A stretch of 64,000 nucleotides of DNA from Centropus unirufus (lineage: Eukaryota; Chordata; Aves; Cuculiformes; Centropidae), in the NCBI GenBank assembly GCA_013397695.1, contig VYZI01000003.1, positions 6,947,149 to 7,011,148 of the forward strand. Direction: 5' to 3'. A model generated the notes under the pieces. It was not told the DNA's origin. It worked only from the letters and a program-made list of their open reading frames with translations, and did not search any database. Each line of letters opens with the position of its first letter. Position 1 is the first letter of the stretch. This document shows, one piece after another, positions 54,301 to 59,936 of the stretch. Made by a program: the position numbers and the translations under genes.

Positions 54301-54860
54301 AACTAACTTGGCTGTCTGTTGGTGGGTTTCCAATTGCTCCAGCTTATTTTTGTTAAATGTTTTCACTGTTCCTTTATGTGAATAAAAGACGTGTATTTAA
54401 AGATTATATGTATACTCACACACATTATATAAAAACATATAAAAATGTCAATTTCCTAATGAGTGCTTTAATTTTCTACTCCCCTTCTCCCATGTTAACC
54501 GTATGAATACTCTTGGTGGTGGTGGGTTAAGGTGGATACGGTGAGACAACTGATCAAGACATCCCGGTAGTGCAGTTGCCACATAACTCCTACCAAATCT
54601 ATGACCCCGAGGACCTTTATGATGGTGAGCAACAGCCGTATGTAGTTCACGGGTCCTACCCCTTACCGTCCCCATACTCCCAGTCCTCCTATCCATCACC
54701 TCATCTTGCTCAACCAGAGTTTACTCCTGTTCGAGAAGAGATGGAAGCCGTTGAACTGAGATCCCCAGGAATCAGTCGCTTCACACGGAGGATAGCCAAA
54801 AGGAACGTCAAGAGTCCAGTACGTGGCGAGAGGGCAAATGGAAAGAATCCTTCTCAATGA
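169..54860 (+). CDS. COL14A1: Collagen alpha-1(XIV) chain (undulin), 3' part of gene, 31 exons, two alternative C termini
   Basis: Collagen XIV is a homotrimeric FACIT collagen of the extracellular matrix. It associates with collagen I fibrils and helps control fibril diameter and tissue mechanics. Conceptual splicing gives, in order, three FN3 modules, a Pro/Thr-rich hinge, a VWA domain (MIDAS DGSWS and ITDG), a TSPN/LamG-like domain, COL2 (about 150 residues), NC2 (about 43), COL1 (about 104) and NC1. This order and these lengths match collagen XIV, with the N-terminal FN3, first VWA and other FN3 modules lying upstream. Exon lengths and phases agree at every junction: FN3 module borders are phase 1 and the collagen exons are phase 0. 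COL12A1 is the closest alternative; the recognised hinge, VWA, TSPN and NC1 sequences and the MRPL13-like neighbour favour COL14A1. The closest species cannot be fixed by eye. Confidence 0.96.
4019..4148 (+). CDS. COL14A1: COL14A1 exon: second half of the same FN3 module
   Basis: Encodes [18 protein letters not shown] and then [16 protein letters not shown]..., the typical FN3 'L.P.TEY.V.V.....G.G' strands E to G. The module totals about 90 residues with the previous exon. Acceptor CTATCCAG, donor ACGT|GTAAGT, phase 1. The following 1.0-kb intron holds only a small inverted repeat (5025-5049). Confidence 0.94.
5025..5049. repeat. Perfect 9-bp inverted repeat in intron
   Basis: ATTAATCCA, a 7-nt spacer, then TGGATTAAT. 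The arms carry TAATCC/GGATTA cores like those of OTX/bicoid-type homeodomain sites. At this AT content it may be chance. Confidence 0.5.
5162..5284 (+). CDS. COL14A1: COL14A1 exon: first half of the next FN3 module
   Basis: Encodes [17 protein letters not shown]... [22 protein letters not shown], with the FN3 'AP.NL.V' start, core Trp and GY.I.Y strand C. Acceptor CCTTTTAG, donor AACA|GTGAGT, phase 1 at both ends. The 1.36-kb intron that follows contains a CR1 fragment. Confidence 0.95.
5441..5825 (-). mobile_element. Degraded CR1 LINE 3' fragment, antisense to COL14A1
   Basis: The left end resembles the reverse complement of a CR1 3' terminus (CACGGAATGATGCAGATTGG). It continues through recognisable CR1 stretches (the 'aactccaaggatggagattt' and 'cagtgaaactgtttatcct' areas) and weaker similarity further right. 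Heavily diverged with no intact ORF. The right boundary is approximate. Confidence 0.75.
6643..6792 (+). CDS. COL14A1: COL14A1 exon: second half of the FN3 module
   Basis: Encodes [20 protein letters not shown]... to ...[10 protein letters not shown], with the FN3 strand E/F signature [13 protein letters not shown]. Acceptor TTTTTTGCAG, donor ACCT|GTAAGA, phase 1. The 0.6-kb AT-rich intron that follows has no feature. Confidence 0.95.
7391..7507 (+). CDS. COL14A1: COL14A1 exon: first half of the last FN3 module
   Basis: Encodes [20 protein letters not shown]... to ...RVVIESLV. Core Trp is in CAQWQL. A Cys sits in strand B where FN3 modules usually have a small or hydrophobic residue. Acceptor ATTTTCAG, donor GTGG|GTAAGT. 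The 1.8-kb intron that follows shows no gene or recognised repeat. Confidence 0.95.
9330..9476 (+). CDS. COL14A1: COL14A1 exon: second half of the last FN3 module
   Basis: Encodes [34 protein letters not shown] and on to ...SIMETT. It has the FN3 'L.PGTEY' motif plus a Cys in strand E that could pair with the strand-B Cys of the previous exon. Acceptor TAATTCCAG, donor ACAC|GTGAGT, phase 1. The 2.26-kb intron that follows contains an A-rich tract at about 9762-9840 and nothing else recognised. Confidence 0.95.
11733..11807 (+). CDS. COL14A1: COL14A1 exon: Pro/Thr/Ser-rich hinge before VWA
   Basis: A 75-nt exon for a 25-residue linker, including [18 protein letters not shown]. It is built almost only of Pro, Thr and Ser, suggesting an extended, probably O-glycosylated hinge between the FN3 array and the VWA domain (inference). 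Acceptor TATTCTCCAG, donor GAGG|GTAAGT. The next intron (676 bp) is featureless. Confidence 0.94.
12484..12623 (+). CDS. COL14A1: COL14A1 exon: start of VWA domain (MIDAS DxSxS)
   Basis: Encodes [20 protein letters not shown] followed by [16 protein letters not shown]... to ...DGTQ. The DGSWS motif is the metal-ion-dependent adhesion site. The leading Cys likely pairs with the Cys at the end of the domain. Acceptor TTTCTCAG, donor CAG|GTAAAC. The 1.18-kb intron that follows contains only a short duplication (two copies of ACAAACAGTATG near 12740-12765). Confidence 0.97.
13808..13931 (+). CDS. COL14A1: COL14A1 exon: VWA domain middle
   Basis: Encodes [20 protein letters not shown] then [22 protein letters not shown]. 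The 'GGNT.TG' segment carries the second MIDAS loop Thr. Acceptor GTGCACAG, donor ACAG|GTGAGA. The 1.09-kb intron that follows is unusually purine/G-rich near 14124-14312. Confidence 0.97.
14241..14264 (+). other. G-quadruplex-capable purine tract in intron
   Basis: Four runs of at least three G (GGG, GGGG, GGG, GGG) with spacers of 1, 9 and 1 nt. They sit within about 190 bp of purine-rich sequence on the sense strand, so the transcript carries it too. Confidence 0.5.
15020..15163 (+). CDS. COL14A1: COL14A1 exon: VWA domain, third MIDAS loop
   Basis: Encodes [20 protein letters not shown] then [20 protein letters not shown]... to ...REMQLDG. ITDGRS supplies the conserved Asp of the third MIDAS loop. 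Acceptor CTGTTTCAG, donor GATG|GTAAAA. A 10-bp hairpin lies 66 bp into the 1.55-kb intron that follows. Confidence 0.97.
15229..15251. repeat. Perfect 10-bp inverted repeat with 3-nt loop near a donor site
   Basis: CTTATGCAGC, loop GTG, then GCTGCATAAG. It is perfect over 10 bp and would form a tight hairpin in DNA or pre-mRNA. Confidence 0.65.
16714..16878 (+). CDS. COL14A1: COL14A1 exon: end of VWA domain
   Basis: Encodes [20 protein letters not shown]... to ...FVCETASA, the usual VWA C-terminal strands and helix ending in the closing Cys. Acceptor TTTTGCAG, donor GCAA|GTTAGT, phase 1. The 1.05-kb intron that follows contains an old LINE-tail relic close to its 3' end. Confidence 0.97.
17665..17903 (+). 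mobile_element. Ancient CR1-like LINE 3' tail relic
   Basis: Stretches such as 'gattagacaaattcatggat' and 'gccactgtca...gggagactgggttgagtggatcattgtgctgatccagt' resemble the 3' tail of an old sauropsid CR1-type repeat. That family's consensus includes a 'ggctagatggaccattggtctgacccagtatgg'-like end. Recognition is from pattern memory; the boundaries and family need a library search. Confidence 0.55.
17929..17967 (+). CDS. COL14A1: COL14A1 39-nt exon: VWA-TSPN junction
   Basis: Encodes [14 protein letters not shown] with its split codons, the start of the TSPN domain with a Cys right after the VWA closing Cys. Acceptor TTCTTTTCTAG, donor GCAG|GTACAG. Very short, but both phases fit. The next intron is only 204 bp. 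Confidence 0.9.
18172..18310 (+). CDS. COL14A1: COL14A1 exon: TSPN domain
   Basis: Encodes [20 protein letters not shown]... to ...[11 protein letters not shown], the N-terminal part of the laminin-G-like TSPN fold ('[13 protein letters not shown]' is typical of FACIT collagens). Acceptor ATCTTCTAG, donor CCAA|GTATGT, phase 2. The 2.25-kb intron that follows shows no gene or recognised repeat. Confidence 0.96.
20563..20705 (+). CDS. COL14A1: COL14A1 exon: TSPN domain
   Basis: Encodes [20 protein letters not shown] then [20 protein letters not shown]... to ...GVILD, matching the TSPN core 'P..YT..F.F.......F.LW.I'. Acceptor TCTCTTGCAG, donor GACA|GTATGT. The 0.93-kb intron that follows is featureless. 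Confidence 0.97.
21632..21741 (+). CDS. COL14A1: COL14A1 exon: TSPN domain
   Basis: Encodes [20 protein letters not shown]... to ...IFYGSFHK. Acceptor TTCTCACACAG, donor AAG|GTTAGT, phase 0. The 1.64-kb intron that follows ends close to a CR1 scrap. Confidence 0.96.
23187..23245 (-). mobile_element. Short CR1-like fragment, antisense
   Basis: The run 'attagaatcatagaacaatctgggtcagaaatggcctctagaggtcatctag' resembles the reverse complement of a CR1 3' end (AATCATAGAA... ACCTCTAGAGGTCATC type). Only the terminal 60 bp or so are visible. Confidence 0.6.
23382..23540 (+). CDS. COL14A1: COL14A1 exon: TSPN domain with N-glycosylation sequon
   Basis: Encodes [20 protein letters not shown] then [20 protein letters not shown]... 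to ...DNSAP. 'HVV....A...IDC..V' is a conserved TSPN strand pair; GNISS supplies an N-x-S sequon. Acceptor TTTTGCATAG, donor CCA|GTGAGT. The 4.06-kb intron that follows (23541-27595) is AT-rich with no recognised gene or repeat. Confidence 0.96.
27596..27673 (+). CDS. COL14A1: COL14A1 exon: end of TSPN domain
   Basis: Encodes [20 protein letters not shown] then CELPGL. The Cys residues close TSPN disulfides. Acceptor GAAACAG, a weak pyrimidine tract; donor TTG|GTAAGA. The next intron is 280 bp. Confidence 0.94.
27954..28040 (+). CDS. COL14A1: COL14A1 exon: NC3-COL2 junction
   Basis: Encodes [20 protein letters not shown] then GPLGPPGPP: a Cys-rich linker (four Cys across this and the preceding segment, two in CSC) followed by the first Gly-X-Y triplets. 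Acceptor TTCCCTTAG, donor CCG|GTAAGG. The 4.04-kb intron that follows has no recognised gene or repeat. Confidence 0.96.
32084..32137 (+). CDS. COL14A1: COL14A1 54-nt collagen exon (COL2)
   Basis: Exactly 54 nt, six Gly-X-Y triplets: [18 protein letters not shown], including an RGD. Acceptor GGTTCACAG, donor AAG|GTACTT (weak). The next intron is 393 bp. Confidence 0.94.
32531..32626 (+). CDS. COL14A1: COL14A1 collagen exon (COL2) with helix interruption
   Basis: 96 nt encoding [32 protein letters not shown]. The GLSIQG segment puts four residues between glycines, a normal type of FACIT triple-helix imperfection. Acceptor TTACTTTAG, donor CCA|GTGAGA. A 1.2-kb featureless intron follows. Confidence 0.96.
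33848..33901 (+). CDS. COL14A1: COL14A1 54-nt collagen exon (COL2)
   Basis: Six triplets, [18 protein letters not shown], with the charged GEKGEKGD run common in collagens. Acceptor AATTTGCAG, donor CAG|GTATTC. The 1.2-kb intron that follows is featureless. Confidence 0.96.
35108..35161 (+). CDS. COL14A1: COL14A1 54-nt collagen exon (COL2)
   Basis: Six triplets, [18 protein letters not shown]. Acceptor AATGCTTAG, donor AGG|GTAAGG. The 5.2-kb intron that follows contains the palindrome pair at 37096-37134 and short tandem repeats at 40221. Confidence 0.96.
37096..37134. repeat. Two copies of a 14-bp perfect palindrome
   Basis: TTAACAATTGTTAA occurs at 37096-37109 and again at 37121-37134; each copy is its own reverse complement. 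Between and overlapping them, GTTAATAGTTAAC (37113-37125) matches the HNF1 consensus GTTAATNATTAAC at 12 of 13 positions. Confidence 0.6.
40221..40290 (+). repeat. Imperfect 20-bp tandem repeat
   Basis: ATTTTCTTCTAAGAAATTCT is followed directly by TTTTCTTCTAAGAATTTTCT and then a degenerate third unit. It ends about 115 bp before a collagen exon. Probably replication slippage. Confidence 0.55.
40406..40459 (+). CDS. COL14A1: COL14A1 54-nt collagen exon (COL2)
   Basis: Six triplets, [18 protein letters not shown]. Acceptor GTCTTTTACAG, donor ACG|GTGAGT. A CR1 element sits in the 1.2-kb intron that follows. Confidence 0.96.
41070..41320 (+). mobile_element. CR1 LINE 3' fragment, sense orientation
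   Basis: Begins in a CR1-like 'ttggaacaggacaagaagta' segment, runs through 'gggtagatttagactggata' and 'ttcaaggtcaggttggatgg', and ends in the characteristic repeated tail CTGATTCTATGATTCT. Relative to typical copies, a stretch of roughly 45 bp between two CCTGG-like sites (around 41170) seems missing. It explains the open frame spanning 40859-41308. Confidence 0.85.
41660..41731 (+). CDS. COL14A1: COL14A1 72-nt collagen exon (COL2)
   Basis: Eight triplets, [20 protein letters not shown] then VGAP. Acceptor CCCATGTAG, donor CCT|GTGAGT. A 1.9-kb AT-rich intron without recognised features follows. Confidence 0.96.
43609..43644 (+). CDS. COL14A1: COL14A1 36-nt collagen exon (end of COL2)
   Basis: Four triplets, [12 protein letters not shown]. 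The last Arg joins GlyAsp of the next exon to make an RGD at the COL2/NC2 border. Acceptor CTTCTCATAG, donor CGG|GTAAGT. The next intron is 428 bp. Confidence 0.95.
44073..44139 (+). CDS. COL14A1: COL14A1 exon: NC2 domain, first part
   Basis: Encodes [20 protein letters not shown] then IQ plus a split Gly codon. Amphipathic and carrying one Cys. FACIT NC2 segments nucleate chain trimerisation (known for the family). Acceptor TTATTCAG, donor CAGG|GTAAGC. The next intron (507 bp) shows only a loose duplication of ATTTATAT..CAACT near 44280. Confidence 0.95.
44647..44835 (+). CDS. COL14A1: COL14A1 exon: NC2 second part and start of COL1
   Basis: Encodes [24 protein letters not shown], then Gly-X-Y triplets from [10 protein letters not shown] to GRPGERG. 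Acceptor TTTTCCTGACAG, donor AGAG|GTTTGT (weak). The 7.2-kb intron that follows (44836-52029) is the longest here. I saw no exon, gene or recognised repeat in it. COL1 already reaches about 104 residues without it, so no collagen exon appears to be missing. Confidence 0.96.
52030..52107 (+). CDS. COL14A1: COL14A1 exon: COL1 middle
   Basis: Encodes [20 protein letters not shown] then PPGST with split Gly codons at both ends. GVGTQG is a short triplet interruption. Acceptor TTGCCTTAG, donor ACAG|GTAAAG. The 0.93-kb intron that follows becomes clearly GC-richer (about 52560-52960) than the rest of the window but has no coding support. Confidence 0.95.
53034..53189 (+). CDS. COL14A1: COL14A1 exon: end of COL1 and COL1/NC1 cysteine knot
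   Basis: Encodes [20 protein letters not shown]... to GPSGPPG, then [20 protein letters not shown] is the two-Cys, four-spacer FACIT junction thought to cross-link the three chains. GESRSG is a helix imperfection. Acceptor CCCTTCTGTGCAG, donor GGAG|GTGAGT, phase 1; it can join either terminal exon below. Confidence 0.96.
53979..54016 (+). CDS. COL14A1: COL14A1 alternative terminal exon, short NC1
   Basis: After the split Gly codon it encodes [11 protein letters not shown] and a TGA stop. Acceptor TTTCCTGTTTGAAG is in phase with the donor at 53190, and an AATAAA lies 365 nt past the stop. This gives a 12-residue NC1 tail. Chicken collagen XIV is known to have NC1 variants, which supports this call; usage cannot be judged from DNA alone. 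Confidence 0.85.
54381..54386 (+). terminator. COL14A1: Polyadenylation signal of the short COL14A1 3' end
   Basis: AATAAA lies after the short terminal exon's stop and 146 bp before the long terminal exon. Sequence just downstream is T/TG-rich (gtgtatttaaag), as expected for a cleavage region. Confidence 0.7.
54532..54860 (+). CDS. COL14A1: COL14A1 alternative terminal exon, long NC1
   Basis: Encodes [20 protein letters not shown] then [20 protein letters not shown], a Ser/Pro/Tyr-rich middle, and a basic tail ([12 protein letters not shown] ... GKNPSQ) before TGA; 108 residues plus the shared Gly. The first part is acidic, the last about 35 residues strongly basic. The acceptor (GGTGGTGGTGGGTTAAG) has almost no pyrimidine tract, suggesting regulated use. 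The '[20 protein letters not shown]' block is the hallmark of the collagen XIV C terminus. Confidence 0.94.
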
Positions 54861-55425
54861 ACTTTTTAAAAAAGGGAAACATTTTATGTACATCTCTGTT
54901 TTGCCTTTTGTCCAGCTGCCTAACCTGTCACAGATGTTTACAAGCTTTTATATTAAAGGAGGGAAAAAGGTGTACATGACCAGTTGACACAATAATGCTA
55001 ATTAACTTGCATGCCAGAAACTTAGTATCATAGTGGGTTGGTGCTAGATGACGACGAAAGGTCTTTCTCCGGAGTACTGTTCCCTGCACTATTCAAACTG
55101 TATCTAGCTAGCTGGTGTACGTAGAACCATTCCGCCACGTTAATAGTTTTTTAATCCATGTTTTTCCAGTTGATTATTTTCTGTTAGTTTTGTATGAGTT
55201 GCTTTACTAGCAGAGTAACCCTACTAAATTCACCAGAAAACAATGCATAATCGTGTTTCCTAGCACCCAGCTATTACTTTTGCAAAGAAATCTTATGTTA
55301 ATGGATTTTTTTTTAACCCATGTCTATAAATACACAAGACTTCTGTGGGAGCACACTGGTAATTTATTGTGAACCTCTTTCATTTCTGTTTTGTATGCAA
55401 ATAAAAGTGGCAAGCTTTTATAAAT
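54861..55425 (+). other. COL14A1: 3' UTR of the long COL14A1 transcript
   Basis: AT-rich untranslated sequence with a possible proximal signal ATTAAA at 54952-54957 and the main AATAAA near its end. The cleavage position is estimated at 15-25 nt past the signal. Confidence 0.75.
55400..55405 (+). terminator. COL14A1: Distal polyadenylation signal of COL14A1
   Basis: AATAAA about 540 nt after the long-isoform stop, in the context TTGTATGCAAATAAAAGTGG. It is the last good sense-strand signal directly attached to the gene. Confidence 0.75.
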
Positions 55426-56289
55426 TAATTCTGTATTTGATTGATTTTTAACTTTGAACAGATGTGCAGATCTTTAGGGAACAGAAAGAGAAGAAAATAC
55501 ACTTTCTGCTAAAGGAGACAGGCACTTAGTATACACAATATTTAGCTTGATTTTTAAAATTACATATGAAGAGGGAGTAACTGTGAGATGAGGTGCTTGT
55601 ACCAGCTGTGGGTGTGAGTTTGCACAGTGATGTGCCAAAGCCAAGACTGGCAGGGATAGTCATGAAGGCAACTTCTATCAGGTAATGATGAGTGGGAGGA
55701 AAAAACCCATCCCAGCCACTCAAGAAACACAAAGCAATTTGTGATGTTAAAACAAACCAGGTAAATGATAAAAATAACTTGGCTTTGAACATTACTATAG
55801 AGTAAGCACCAAAGCAGGATTTAAAGCAGAAGCTCAAAAATGCTCATACCTTTAAGCTGAATTTATAGATTTGGATTACTTTTAATCCAGCCCAATAAAG
55901 ACAAGGAGAGAGGAGAGCCTGTGGATCCTTGGACTGTATTCCCTCTTGTCTCTGTCTGGGTTTCATTTGTTCGTGCTCAATAAGGGAAGTCCTGCCAGGC
56001 TTTACTTTTGGGCCCTGCCAGACACCCGGTTAGCTCATGGGGGAGAAGACAAACTCATACCTTTGCTGTGCAATTGCAATTCTTCTGGCCTGGCTTTCCC
56101 CCTTATTGCTAACACAACCCATTCATACATCTCACCAACACCCACAGCTCTGTGTGTGTGTGTATCCCAGGGGAAGTTGTCACTGGGTGGCTGTATAACT
56201 TTCTAGGCTGTGTTTCTGCTTTCCCATTATTCTTCTCACCCCTAGCTCCCAGCACTTTCTTGGAGTAAGGTGAGAAAAGGTGACGGAAA

Positions 56290-56394
56290 TGTCAAGGTCA
56301 CTTACTTATCTAGACTTGAATTTAATGTAGAAGCAGCATGTAACTTATGGACTTTAAGCAGCTTACTGCCAGTTTATGGAATCCAGGAGAGCAT
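56290..56394 (+). repeat. Direct repeat, copy 1 (105 bp)
   Basis: Starts TGTCAAGGTCACTTACTTAT and ends TATGGAATCCAGGAGAGCAT. It aligns to copy 2 at 57805-57915 with 7 substitutions in 105 positions (6 transitions) and one 6-bp gap. Flanks outside the repeat are unrelated. Family not recognised. Confidence 0.9.
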
Positions 56395-57804
56395 GGCTGT
56401 GTGCACACATCCTTACCACAGCCTGGCACCCACAGCCGACCATCGGAGAAAAATTACTGATTCCCCACCGGCCAAGGGGACATCCCATGATTAGTTTACC
56501 TTGCACTTTGCCGTGAGCCCCCATCTCAACTTGCCCAGATGCAAATTCTCTCTGCTCCCGTTCCAGCTGGCACTCTCCCACCCCCGTGTTGCACTGATGC
56601 CTTCTAAGTCTTTCCTGTGATGTGCCAGGTCCGGTAGAAGGGACACTGAGGTCACAGATAATCCGTAGCAGTGTTCAGGCAATTCTGCCTGTGCTGTCCC
56701 AGGAAGACTTCAAGTCCTACTTTACAGTTCAGAATTAATTTGCACCCCAGACTGGCTGTCAAGCAACACTATATCCAAACCTCAAGTTCCTATGGGACCA
56801 GGAAGAGTGGCAGGCCCTAACCAGGGATGTTGGGAAGGGAGCACAGACTTAAGTCAGACACTTTAAGGCAAATGGTGTCATTTACCCCATATTTGAAATG
56901 AACTGTAGCAGGTTGCACCACACAGTTAGTGTCACCTACACCATGAGCCTCCAACATGGGGACCACTGGATGCAGTTCCATGTCCTTTGGCCCCTTGGGA
57001 ATCCAGGTGACCCTGGCCAACTGCCAACACAGCTGGCTGCTCCCTCCAGCCACAGAGGATGTACATGCAGTGATTTGAACAAACAGAGATTACTTGGGAG
57101 TAACAGAGGGGGCACACTCCTTATAATTTTATAGCTTAGTTTATATACCATGTACAACCTTAAATTGCACGAGTTAATTTGCTTTAACTTTATAACATTT
57201 ACTGGCACCTCCCTAACCAGACGGCTCCATGGATCACTTGTCATACTTGCTGGGAAAACCTCAGTAATAAAAAATAACAGGTAGGCACTACCAAGTTATA
57301 AAAATATTATTCAGGATTTTCATGTTCGCCAAAGAAAGTAAGACACAGATGTATAAGGTCAACATTCTCTCCAGCATTCAGCCTCTGAATGATGAGAAGG
57401 GTCTCGTATTTTTCCAGACTGCCGAAGAAACTGAAGTTCCTAACTGCAAAGCATTTAGCACATGATGAACAGCTGATGCCACCCAGTTCTCACCAATAGA
57501 GTATAGGTACTGCATCCCTAGACAATAACGAACGTTTGCTTTATCCTACTGCTTTTAAAAATACCTTTTACTAGTTAATTAAATGTGGTTATTGAGTTGG
57601 AAACAAAGTCTGTGCATTCACTGTATAGGAATGTTCCCCAGGATAAGCTCATCTGAAAGTCAAAGAAATGCCTGATACAGAATCAGTATTTCATACAAGG
57701 AAATACAACTATAAATATATATTTTTTTCTTCCTGTATGACAGTTATAGAGAATGGATACAGGAAAAAAAACAGCTTTCCCCCACAAAATTTGGCTGGTA
57801 CCAA

Positions 57805-57915
57805 TGTCAAGGTCACTTACTTACCTAGACTTTAATTTAACGCAGAAGCAACATGTAACTTACGGACTTTATCTCTAAGCAGCTTACTGCCAGTTTATGG
57901 AATCTAGGAGAGCAT
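57805..57915 (+). repeat. Direct repeat, copy 2 (111 bp)
   Basis: Same orientation as copy 1, with an extra 6 bp (TCTCTA or equivalent) after 'ggacttta'. Like copy 1 it begins with TCAAGGTCA, an extended nuclear-receptor half-site, and has TG...CA ends if the final T is excluded. Confidence 0.9.
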
Positions 57916-58717
57916 CAGCATCTTTTCCTATATAGAAAATAACAGATGCTCCCTTTATTTACCCGACAGCTTTGGCCTGAGGGTTACCTGTGCAGAAAGA
58001 CAGTGTTGAACTTTTGGGAAGTAAATTGTAGAAGTTGATAGAATTTTTTAAACTTGATTTCCATCATTCAACATCTAAGTTTAGTTTTCTCATTTTGTTT
58101 TCATAATAAAAATGCTGCTGCTTCATTCTGCAGTACATTCTTTAAGTAAGGAAGGTGTGTTCCTGTGACTTAAGCCCAATCTGATTTTTATTCAAGAGGA
58201 GAAAAAAAAAAGAGGAGTATCTCCACCTTATCTGCCTTTCTTGGCTGTTATTTCCATCAGCTTTTTAATAAAATTTACACTATGTTGGGTTGTCAGCAGA
58301 GCGACTCCTGTAGAGGGAAAGCCACTTCAGAAAATACACAGCAAAGCCCCAAATAGATGGGTCTGCTCACAAACAACACGGTGAGTTTAAAGTACACTAG
58401 CTGTGCCTAGACTGAGAGGTTTTCTGCTTGTCTGCTTGCTTTGGCAGACAGAATGCTATGGACATCAACGGTCCTGTTGACAATCATCTAACATCCCATG
58501 AAATAGTATTTGGAACATATTTAATACCATTCAGAATCTAGAAAGTTAGAGAAGAGTCAACCCTGATGTTGCCATTCAGCACACTGGAAGTTTTAGTGCA
58601 GAGCAGACACACAGGAGTCTGAAACCCAGTAAGATTATTAAAGAAACAGTAGTTCCCATTCTGTTCATTGCCGACATTCCTTACGCAGCTCATGGAGGTG
58701 TATCTTTCCTACCAATG

Positions 58718-58755
58718 CAGTCTGCCATTTGGATGCCAGTCTGCCGTTTGGATGC
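58718..58755 (+). repeat. 19-bp tandem duplication
   Basis: CAGTCTGCCATTTGGATGC is followed immediately by a copy differing only by A to G in the middle. Confidence 0.8.
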
Positions 58756-59695
58756 AACCCAGCAGACTGTACCACCTCTGAAATTCTCACTGCTCTTGCT
58801 GCTCCGCAGTATTCCAGCATCATGTTCTGTTGGAACTGAAGCATCACTCTTCCAGCATCACAGACACCATAAAAAGCTGCAATCTTCCTCCCTTTAACCA
58901 GGAGGCCATCAGTAAGCATGAACTGCTTTCCCTCTGGCTTTATTTTTGGTGTTCCAAGCACACCATATGGCATTCAATTTCATAAAGGATGACCAAAGCT
59001 TCATGATGAAAGTTGACGATTGGTTGGTGACCAAATACTTCTTCGCCCACAAGGAACAGGCAGAACTATGGGCAAAGCATGTTGTGCAGAAACACTCTTT
59101 CTAGAAGGCTGCTGAGGACCGTGAGATAAACTTCCAGAGGACATAAAAATTTACCATCCCAAATCTCAGCACCTCCTCACTCCTCCAAGAAGCATCTTTC
59201 CGTAATATTTTCTGATCTCTAACAGGACTAGTGTCCATGCACGCATATTTGGTATGTGCACAGCTTCCCCTAAAGAGCTGTGTTTTTCTAATGTGTTTGG
59301 CTCTGGAATAAATTTGATTTTGCTTCCCACCACCACAGTAACTCCTAATGCCTGTGTTCACCTAAATAAATAAGGAAACCTCAGGCCTGCGTAGACATGT
59401 ATTCAGTGCAAAAATCTCACCATGAACTTTCTATTGAAAAGGCACAGCATCCTAGAAAAGGCTTTCAGAAGAACCAGGCAATGTATTAAAGAAGCATCGA
59501 ACAGCTCAGGTCACTGGGTTTTTATATCCTTCAAAGAAAGAACAAGTTCTACAGGAACAATTCCCCTTTTCTGAACTGTCATCCTTTCTTTGAGTTGCCT
59601 AAGATCAGATTATTTACTGACAGTTTGAGTTCATTTTGGTGAACAATGTACCATTTCCATAAGATGTAGATATTCAAGAAAAAATTCTCAATTCT

Positions 59696-59936
59696 TTAAT
59701 AATAGTATTAAAACAAATGCAATTAACAAATACCAACTCATACAACACAGGTGGCATTAACAACATAATCTCTATTCTTAGCTGTTTCAAATACAATACT
59801 TTTTATAATCTTTCCAAATCAAGTTTGCTAGCACCTGCACAGAAGGGTTGACTGAGGTGCACAGATGCATCCATGTTACAAGATGTTTTTTTCCAAGGAG
59901 GAGAGATGTTCCTGACAGCAGTTTCTCTTCGAGTTA
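59696..59936 (-). other. MRPL13: Likely MRPL13 3' UTR with ATTAAA signal
   Basis: Downstream of the minus-strand stop the first plausible polyadenylation hexamer is ATTAAA at 59701-59696, about 240 nt away. The extent is an inference depending on the exon call. Confidence 0.4.

Larger units (their letters stand above)
55426..59690. other. Convergent intergenic region between COL14A1 and the MRPL13-like exon
   Basis: About 4.2 kb with no supported gene. It holds a short TG run at 56150-56163, the direct-repeat pair at 56290 and 57805, a 19-bp tandem duplication at 58718-58755, and an unassigned stretch at about 58570-59110 with moderately long open frames on both strands. Confidence 0.7.

Noticed and set aside
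169..54860. COL12A1 instead of COL14A1
   Set aside because: The domain order is similar, but the hinge, VWA, TSPN and NC1 sequences read as collagen XIV, and the MRPL13-like neighbour fits the COL14A1 locus.
56150..56163. TG dinucleotide run
   Set aside because: Too short to be a useful microsatellite call.
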